Source: Novipirellula galeiformis (GTDB lineage Bacteria; Planctomycetota; Planctomycetia; Pirellulales; Pirellulaceae). Taken from it: a stretch of 64,000 nt of DNA. The notes under the pieces were generated by a model. It saw nothing but the letters and a program-made list of their open reading frames with translations, made no database searches and was not told where the DNA came from. The stretch is from positions 310,001 to 374,000 of the forward strand of contig NZ_SJPT01000007.1 in assembly GCF_007860095.1 (NCBI RefSeq), written 5' to 3'. This document shows, piece by piece, positions 58,405 to 64,000 of this stretch (position 1 is its first letter; each line of letters opens with the position of its first letter). The position numbers were made by a program, and so were the translations under genes.

Positions 58405-58466
58405 GTGGACGAGGCAACGAGTCCCTGTTTTTTTGTTTTTTGCCATGGACTCGTTGCCTCGTCCAC
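58405..58466. repeat. 20-bp-arm inverted repeat with T-rich loop, copy 2
   Basis: Arms 58405-58424 and 58447-58466 are identical to copy 1 (54216-54277); the loop differs only in that a G interrupts the T run. Confidence 0.92.
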
Positions 58467-58789
58467 GACGCTCGACCCTAACTCCTAGCTGTGACACAAC
58501 ATTCGCGTTCATTCGCGGGCAAAACCCCCGGCCGAAGTGGGCCCGCGAATGACGCGAATGAGCGCCAATAGGAATCCCGAGCCGCAGCCAGACAATCCCC
58601 CGGGCCCGAAGATGAACAGAAAAATGGGAATACCGAGCACCTGATTGGGCTTTATCTTCCTGTCAAAACAGGGCATCGGTCGCGTCCCCCCACACCACGA
58701 GCGCTAACCTTTTAAAAAGCGAGGTGTTTGGAGAAAAAGAACGTTCAGCCTGTAATTCACGCCGCTGTGCCACTGATGAATTGTGGGTA

Positions 58790-59570
58790 AACAGTGTCCT
58801 CTTAATCGAAACGGTCTCGTCGCTTTTCATCCTTAATCTTAATCTTCACGACTTGGCTCCAGTCCAGGTGTGGCTTGCGCGGACGGGAGTAAGATTAGGA
58901 GTTGACGACGGGGTGGACCACGTTCTGGCGAACGTAGCTACGGTTGAAGGCCCTCGTCAATCTTCGACGGCCGAGTCATCCGCTACATGCCTTCCGATTA
59001 GTGTTCAATTAGCGAAGATCAGTGTTCGCGAAGCCAAGTCTTCTTAACCACCCAACACATCAGTGTGCAACCGCACGAAACTGCCGCATCCCTTTTGTTT
59101 CTTAATCTTAATCCTACTCTTAATCCTAATCTTCACGACTTGGCTCCGGGTCCAGGTGTGGCTTGCGCGGACGGGAGTAAGATTAGGAGCTGACGACCGG
59201 GGCGACCACGTTCTGGCGAACGTAGCTACGGTTGAAGGCCCACGTCAATCTTCGACGGCCGAGTCATCCGCTACAAGCATTCCGATTAGTGTTCGATTAG
59301 CGAAGATCAGTGTTCGCGCAGCCAAGTCTTCTTGACCACTCAACACATCAGCGTGCAACCGCACGAAACCGTCGCATCCCTTTGGTTTCTTAATCTTAAT
59401 CTTAATCTTAATCTTAATCTTAATCTTAATCTTAATCTTAATCTTAATCCTAATCTTCACGACTTGGCTCCGGGTCCAGGTGTGGCATGCGCGGACGGGA
59501 TTAAGATTAGGAGCTGACGACGGGGTGGACCACGTTCTGGCGAACGTAGCTACGGTTGAAGGCCAACGAG
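58790..59570 (+). repeat. Three-unit array of the ~330-bp repeat family
   Basis: Same family as 34530-35815, opposite orientation. The marker CACGACTTGGCTCC occurs at 58847, 59134 and 59458 (spacing 287 and 324; the larger second spacing is due to an expanded hexanucleotide). Each unit carries ACGTTCTGGCGAACGT, GTAGCTACGGTTGAAGGCC and GAAGCCAAGTCTTCTT-like segments. The last unit stops abruptly two bases from the glycosyltransferase stop codon at 59572. Confidence 0.85.
59389..59448. repeat. (CTTAAT)10 microsatellite
   Basis: Ten perfect copies of the hexamer CTTAAT, followed by one CCTAAT, inside the ~330-bp repeat array. Other copies of the family hold only one to three units here, so this is a recent expansion. 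Confidence 0.95.
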
Positions 59571-59571
59571 C

Positions 59572-60744
59572 TTATGCGGATGCGAAAACGTATTCGCCGA
59601 ACCGCTCCGCCTTGGATTGCCAATCTTCACTAGCCAACCGCTGCCGCCGGCGATCCAGTTGCGTGAGTGGGTCGGAATCGCGACTCGCATCACCGGTCTG
59701 CTCATTACCCATCATCCAGTCCAACGTGGCGGCGACAAATGAGGCTTCGTCGTCAACCATCTTCAGACAATCTTGCCAAGGCACGACGGCGGGCAAATCC
59801 GCTGCGACGACCGGCAGCATCGTCGCCAAGTATTCTTTTAGCTTCAGCGGCTGCATCGCCCGCGTGACGGGCAAATCGGCGTACGGCATGATCAACACCC
59901 GTGCCGCCTGGGCCAGCGCCGGCAATTGCTCAAACGCCAATGGTCCGATCGCGGCAATCCGCGGGTGCGTGAGCAAGCGAGGATCCGGATCTTGCTGCGG
60001 CCCGGCCAGTACGATCGTCCCGGCCGCGCCCCGATCCCGCAGCGCATCGGCCAAGCCGAGCACCCAATCGGCATTCATCCGCCGATCGACCACGCCCCAA
60101 AACACGGCCAAAGGAGTGGGCAAGTGCTCGATTGCCGCAGGAGGAGCACAGGTCGGATGGGCCCAGAATGACGAGTCGACGCCATGCGTCAACACGCTGA
60201 CGTGGGCATGCCGCGGCCGGATCGCCGCCGCCAATGGATCGCTGACCGCCACCACCCGGTCGACGCCCGCGATCAACGTTTGTTCCATCTCGCGCATCGC
60301 CGCGGCTGAGAGGCCCGGCCAGACCGAGAAGTCATCGACGCAGTAGTAGACCCAGCGGCGGACCGGTAAGCGGCCGATCAAGTCGGCCGTGATTGGGATC
60401 GTCGTGATCGCGATCGCATCCTGAGCATCGTCGTGCAATTGCCGCGAGAGCAATCGCGCGTTCAGGGCCCGATCCCAGCGGTGGGACATCCAAGGCCACA
60501 TCCGCGGACTGCGGAGCGTCAAGTTCGTAGGGAGTTCGGCGGCAGTGTCTTCGCGATGCATGGCCGCCCACTCGCGCAGTTTGCCGGCGCCGCGGCTCAG
60601 CGTGAGCCGGTCCAGTCGTGGCGGACGCATGCCGATCGTATTGACCCAGGTCACCTCGATCGTGGGCAAGAGCTGCGAGATCAGGTGCTGGCAACTACTC
60701 GGATGCCGCCCCCAATCATCCGAAAAGACAAGCAGTCGGTTCAC
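59572..60744 (-). CDS. Glycosyltransferase (GT-B, group 1 type)
   Basis: 390 residues from GTG 60744, overlapping the previous gene's stop by 4 bp. Relatives include TuaH-type teichuronic-acid transferases: LLVFSDDWGRHPSSCQHL near the N-terminus, YYCVDDFSVWPGLS, VDRVVAVSDPLAAAIRPRH, and a C-terminal donor domain with AVFWGVVDRRMNADWVLGLADAL, VLAGPQQDPDPRL and ARVLIMPYADLPVTRAMQPLKLKEYLATMLPVVAA (containing the E-type donor motif). Probably part of exopolysaccharide synthesis. Its 3' end directly abuts the repeat array. Confidence 0.88.
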   Translation of the reverse strand: MNRLLVFSDDWGRHPSSCQHLISQLLPTIEVTWVNTIGMRPPRLDRLTLSRGAGKLREWAAMHREDTAAELPTNLTLRSPRMWPWMSHRWDRALNARLLSRQLHDDAQDAIAITTIPITADLIGRLPVRRWVYYCVDDFSVWPGLSAAAMREMEQTLIAGVDRVVAVSDPLAAAIRPRHAHVSVLTHGVDSSFWAHPTCAPPAAIEHLPTPLAVFWGVVDRRMNADWVLGLADALRDRGAAGTIVLAGPQQDPDPRLLTHPRIAAIGPLAFEQLPALAQAARVLIMPYADLPVTRAMQPLKLKEYLATMLPVVAADLPAVVPWQDCLKMVDDEASFVAATLDWMMGNEQTGDASRDSDPLTQLDRRRQRLASEDWQSKAERFGEYVFASA

Positions 60745-63362
60745 GATACAAGCAGAACCACGGCGACGATCACGATCAGCGAAAATACGGCGACACCGGC
60801 AACGACCAACTTTTTGAAACGCCCGATCGCAATCTGTCGCTGCGGAACAAACATTTGCGGTTCGCCAAAGTCCTTACTTAGAGGCGAATCAAGACGTGTG
60901 TGATCCGAGTGCCTCCGAAACCAGTCGCGTTGCCAACCAAAGTTCAACATCAGCACCACAGGCCGGCACAGAGAACGCGTCTTGAATGTGGATAGCGAAT
61001 CACAAACGTCGTCGTAGAAAAAACCTGCCTTCGCTTGGATCCGCTCGCGTTTTTTTGCTTCCCCTTCGTACTGCGCCGCATGCTGCAGCACATGCCACTT
61101 ACGCATATCCTGTGCGGCCCATGTTTCATTCGGGTATTGCAATTCGTCCGGTCGCGATAGGGTTGGACGCTCATGCTCGGACATCCAATTTGCGTAATGC
61201 AAAAGGGTGGCAACGCCATATTGGAAATCATCGTCGCGTTGACCGAGGGAATCCTTGTAATCAACAAACCGCCCCAAGGCTTGCAAGTACATCGTGTAGA
61301 ACCAACGCAACTCGGCATTCAACAAGTCAAGCTTTTCTAAATTTTGATTTGGATGCACGGTGCGTCGCATCAGCAACGCCGCACGATCGAGATACTTTGT
61401 TTCCCCGGTCAACTCGTGACCGGTCAGCAACGCGTGGGTCGAGTTCGCCGCGGCGCGTCCAGGGCCGTAATAACCATCCGCGCTGCACGTGGAATAGCCT
61501 GTGTCGCCGCGTGAGAGCCATTTGAAGGGCGTCTTGCGGCCATCGTCGATTCGCATCACATAGTCGGCCGCATTGATCGCGGCGGTGCGATAGCGCTGCG
61601 TGCCAGTCAGATAGTAGGCGACCATCCAACCGGTGCTGTAGTTATGCGACGCCGCGGGTCCGCCCCCGATCGCATAGTTCTTCGCCAGCTTTTCGCCTGT
61701 TTCGCCGAGCTCTTCGAGATCTTGCCCGCCGTCGAATGATTGCGAAATGCGAAGCCGTTTCGGATAGCTGCGATGAGTCGCCGTATGCGCATCGGCGTAA
61801 TGGTAAGTGTGCCAAAACAGTCCGCCGTTATAGAGCAGCTTGTCATCTTCGGTGTGATAGGTATCGATGTCCCAAGCATGGTCGGCCATTTGAGTCATCA
61901 GTTCAAACCAACGTTCATCTCCACTGCGCAGGAACTGGATCGCGAAGCCAAGCGTGCAATCGTATTGATTGTTGTAGTGCGAGATCATCGGTGACTCGCC
62001 ACGGTGGTCGACCGCTTCATGATCGCCGTACAGATCCCCAAAGTGGCGCCAGCCGAACTGGTCGATTTTCTCATTTTTGATGGCAAACGTATCCTCGCCC
62101 TCAATGGCAAGATCGACCAGAGATTCGTAACGCGGGTCACTCCGGTCGGAGCGCGGCATCAAGTAGGGCAGCGCACCGGCGCGAGCGTAATCCTCAGGCG
62201 ATAGCCGGATCAACGGTGGATTCAAAACCGCAACAATAGTCGACGGTGCGTCAACTGATTTCATTTCAAAGGCGAACTGAAACGTTTTCTGCTCGCCTCC
62301 TTGCAACTCGTGCCCTCCCTTGGCCTCGGCGGGAAACAGACCCACACGCAGGCGATTGCCATCGCTTGAAAGCGCCGAGGGAAAATTTTGCCAAAAGTCG
62401 CGATAGGCGACCGAGTACTGGACCGCTGCATTGTGGCATCGCAACACCGGCTCGGCGCGCAGTCCGCTGTGGAGCTCGTCATCGGCGACCACCTTGTAGC
62501 CACGAAACTCCAGCGGCACCGAGCCGTTTCGGTCGACGTGGTTGCTGCTGTTCCAGTTTTCACCGCCGCTAGAGGCTTGAAAGATCGAGAGCTGTTTTTG
62601 CGCCGTGATCGTGGTATCGACATCGCCAAGTTCCAGCGACAAATCAGTGCCCCGTTCACCCTCGGGAAATGAGAAATGGACCGACAGATCATCGATGACG
62701 ATCGAGCCCTCGGAGCCAAGATCCCAATTGCCGCCGGGATGATCCATCGCTTGCGGATTTTGGACCACCAATTCAAAGGTCACCACGGAATCGTGGGCGT
62801 AGGAGTTCGCGATCAAATTGGCAAGTAAAGGTGACCTGTGCTCGCCCGATTCAAAGCTTAGTTCCCACTGTTGTGCCCAGCGAACGGGTCCGGAATCGAT
62901 TGTTTTCGCCGAGGGTACAACCGCGCGGAATTCGCGATTTTCGTGCGTCATCTTTATTTCGAGCGACGCATGTGTCCCGAGATCGCGGTGGGCAAGCCGA
63001 ATGCTCGTTCCGTCATCCATCGAATCACCGGCAACCGGCAACGAAATCACCGGTTCGCATGAGGGACTCGGTACGTCATCGAGGATCGTAGGATCCGTGA
63101 CCACGCTGAGTGACGTTAGTGAATCACTGGCGAATTCCAGCAAGCACCAGCGGACCGATCCATCTGGCCAGAACGCCAGTGGGCTTCGCTGGACCGTTGG
63201 TCGCGACCCATCGGCATCCACGACATGAATGGATGCTAACGACTCGCCTTGTCCCTGAGCAAACGGTACCCCCACTCGAACCGGAACGGTGCCGGTTTGG
63301 AAGGCGGAGTGGACTGGACCATGATCGATCGCGTGAAGGCGCACGGGAGAATTCTTAATCAC
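60741..63362 (-). CDS. PcRGLX/YetA-like protein with a C-terminal membrane helix
   Basis: 873 residues from GTG 63362. The N-terminal part (VPVRVGVPFAQGQGESLASI, SPLAFWPDGSVRWCLLEF) matches the PcRGLX/YetA-like RIFT-barrel domain of exo-rhamnogalacturonan lyase-type proteins; the middle, about residues 410-770, is a helical (alpha/alpha)6-type catalytic barrel (NNQYDCTLGFAIQFLRSGDERWFELMTQMADHAWDIDTYH). The final ~25 residues form a membrane helix (LVVAGVAVFSLIVIVAVVLLV), unlike secreted lyases. No N-terminal signal peptide is obvious, which is odd for a periplasmic enzyme. Coupled to a glycosyltransferase, it may trim a polysaccharide during or after synthesis; the substrate is unknown. Confidence 0.8.
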   Translation of the reverse strand: MIKNSPVRLHAIDHGPVHSAFQTGTVPVRVGVPFAQGQGESLASIHVVDADGSRPTVQRSPLAFWPDGSVRWCLLEFASDSLTSLSVVTDPTILDDVPSPSCEPVISLPVAGDSMDDGTSIRLAHRDLGTHASLEIKMTHENREFRAVVPSAKTIDSGPVRWAQQWELSFESGEHRSPLLANLIANSYAHDSVVTFELVVQNPQAMDHPGGNWDLGSEGSIVIDDLSVHFSFPEGERGTDLSLELGDVDTTITAQKQLSIFQASSGGENWNSSNHVDRNGSVPLEFRGYKVVADDELHSGLRAEPVLRCHNAAVQYSVAYRDFWQNFPSALSSDGNRLRVGLFPAEAKGGHELQGGEQKTFQFAFEMKSVDAPSTIVAVLNPPLIRLSPEDYARAGALPYLMPRSDRSDPRYESLVDLAIEGEDTFAIKNEKIDQFGWRHFGDLYGDHEAVDHRGESPMISHYNNQYDCTLGFAIQFLRSGDERWFELMTQMADHAWDIDTYHTEDDKLLYNGGLFWHTYHYADAHTATHRSYPKRLRISQSFDGGQDLEELGETGEKLAKNYAIGGGPAASHNYSTGWMVAYYLTGTQRYRTAAINAADYVMRIDDGRKTPFKWLSRGDTGYSTCSADGYYGPGRAAANSTHALLTGHELTGETKYLDRAALLMRRTVHPNQNLEKLDLLNAELRWFYTMYLQALGRFVDYKDSLGQRDDDFQYGVATLLHYANWMSEHERPTLSRPDELQYPNETWAAQDMRKWHVLQHAAQYEGEAKKRERIQAKAGFFYDDVCDSLSTFKTRSLCRPVVLMLNFGWQRDWFRRHSDHTRLDSPLSKDFGEPQMFVPQRQIAIGRFKKLVVAGVAVFSLIVIVAVVLLVS

Positions 63363-63473
63363 TCAGGTGAAACAATAAGTAAGAAATGTCGGGAAAACAA
63401 ACTCTTGTGAGTGTCGAGCTCGCAGCGTGTACGAAGTCGCATTCTGTTTTGAAGATCACGGATTTGGCAGACA

Positions 63474-64000
63474 CTAAGTTGTCGAAGCATCCGTTTCGAG
63501 CGGTCCCAGTTCAGTCGTGGCCGGCGTAGCGAGCTTCATCGCGGCCGCTGTCTCTGCCGTTTTAGATCGCAAGGAAGGTATTTGCTCACGCAGCGTCATT
63601 CCCGGCAGCTCAACCAAGCGGTAGAGCAACTCTGCCAACAGCAGAGAGAGAACCCAAATCGCGAAAGTAAACATCAGCTTAGATTCAAATCCTAAGCGAT
63701 TCGCGATCGCAATCGCTTCGATATGAACCAGGTAGACCGCATAGGAACGGGTTGCCAAATAACCAATCAGCGGCTGCGAGCGGCCGAACCGACGCCAAAA
63801 ATCGCTGTGATCCGACAGACTGACCCACGAGGCAAAAATGAGCGTGTAGGCGATCAAGGGAAACTCAATGCCGCTGTCCGTTCCACGGGCGATCATGGCG
63901 CCCAGAAAAGCCGCTAGCCCGACGGCCGCGGCCAGAGGCACAAACCGCTGTAGCCGATGCCAAACCAGCGTGGCGTGGGTGCTTAGCAAGGCGAGCCCTA
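63474..64000 (-). CDS. Acyltransferase 3 family protein, 5' end cut by the window edge
   Basis: At least 174 residues of a C-terminal part; the frame is open to the edge. Several membrane helices and the family segment SYAVYLVHIEAIAIANRLG, followed by FTFAIWVLSLLLAELLYRLVELPGM, are typical of membrane O-acyltransferases that acetylate or succinylate polysaccharides. The active-site His near the N-terminus is outside the window. It precedes the PcRGLX-like gene with a 111-bp gap, same strand, consistent with the exopolysaccharide cluster extending beyond the window. Confidence 0.8.
   Translation of the reverse strand, partial: GLALLSTHATLVWHRLQRFVPLAAAVGLAAFLGAMIARGTDSGIEFPLIAYTLIFASWVSLSDHSDFWRRFGRSQPLIGYLATRSYAVYLVHIEAIAIANRLGFESKLMFTFAIWVLSLLLAELLYRLVELPGMTLREQIPSLRSKTAETAAAMKLATPATTELGPLETDASTT

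Larger units (their letters stand above)
57715..58680. repeat. Mosaic repeat block, right copy
   Basis: The repeat part spans about 57925-58680 and has the same modules and orientation as the block at 53.8-54.65 kb: palindrome (57934-57952), AAAATGGGGG module (58120), CTCATGCCCGATGAGCGAC module (58221), inverted repeat (58405-58466) and a second AAAATGGG module (58615). Order A-B-D-C-B. Between 57722 and 57925 nothing is recognised. Confidence 0.8.

Overview
The window looks like a planctomycete chromosome, most likely Pirellulaceae (Rhodopirellula/Novipirellula-like). This rests on protein content: a very large dehydrogenase-like/HEAT/cytochrome c protein of the Planctomycetes-Verrucomicrobia type, a redoxin/cytochrome/copper-monooxygenase-like fusion, VCBS-repeat secreted proteins, GTG starts mixed with ATG, short operons separated by long repeat-filled spacers, and no phage or transposase genes. 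No rRNA, tRNA or CRISPR array was recognised. The species call is inference; no database search was possible.

Layout. 1-1.8 kb: end of a FecR-like membrane protein. 2.0-4.9 kb (minus): a translationally coupled poly-gamma-glutamate operon pgsB-pgsC-pgsW. 5.5-9.0 kb (minus): a Na+-pumping biotin decarboxylase, oadG-oadB-oadA. 9.1-15.9 kb (plus): a ribose/nucleoside scavenging operon (LacI regulator, ribokinase, RbsB, RbsA, RbsC, exported nucleoside hydrolase) with a recognisable promoter and operator. 16.1-20.6 kb (minus): RND exporter plus redoxin/heme/copper/EF-hand protein. 21.1-23.4 kb: msrA and selO. 24.1-29.8 kb: a lyase of the DapA/NanA family, a sodium:solute symporter and a VCBS-sialidase protein, read as a sugar-acid scavenging operon. 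30.2-33.5 kb: dehydrogenase-HEAT-cytochrome c protein. 33.6-37 kb: a TrmH/SpoU methyltransferase, a 1.3 kb repeat array and pheA. 37.4-42.2 kb: dnaK and clpB. 42.6-48.6 kb: a prepilin-like protein, a receiver-HATPase protein and a large hybrid histidine kinase. 48.7-49.7 kb: an RNase HII-like protein.

49.7-64 kb (all minus) is an accessory, repeat-rich envelope/exopolysaccharide region: two glycosyltransferases, a triple VanZ-like membrane protein, a PcRGLX/YetA-like polysaccharide-active protein with a C-terminal membrane anchor, and a truncated acyltransferase. Inside it sits the most interesting cassette: an HPr-kinase-like domain fused to a nucleotidyltransferase (54652-56847), overlapping a PqqD-like peptide-binding protein (56841-57188), and a 69-residue exported peptide gene (57491-57700). 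Together they suggest peptide phosphorylation and/or nucleotidylation linked to surface polysaccharide. The cassette is bracketed by two direct copies of a mosaic repeat (about 53.8-54.6 and 57.9-58.7 kb).

The non-coding part is rich in repeats: a family of about 330 bp (34.5-35.8 and 58.8-59.6 kb), a 172-bp array (49.8-50.6 kb), four adjacent polypyrimidine microsatellites (52.1-52.4 kb), a 19-bp palindrome in four copies, and two 20-bp-arm inverted repeats with T-rich loops.
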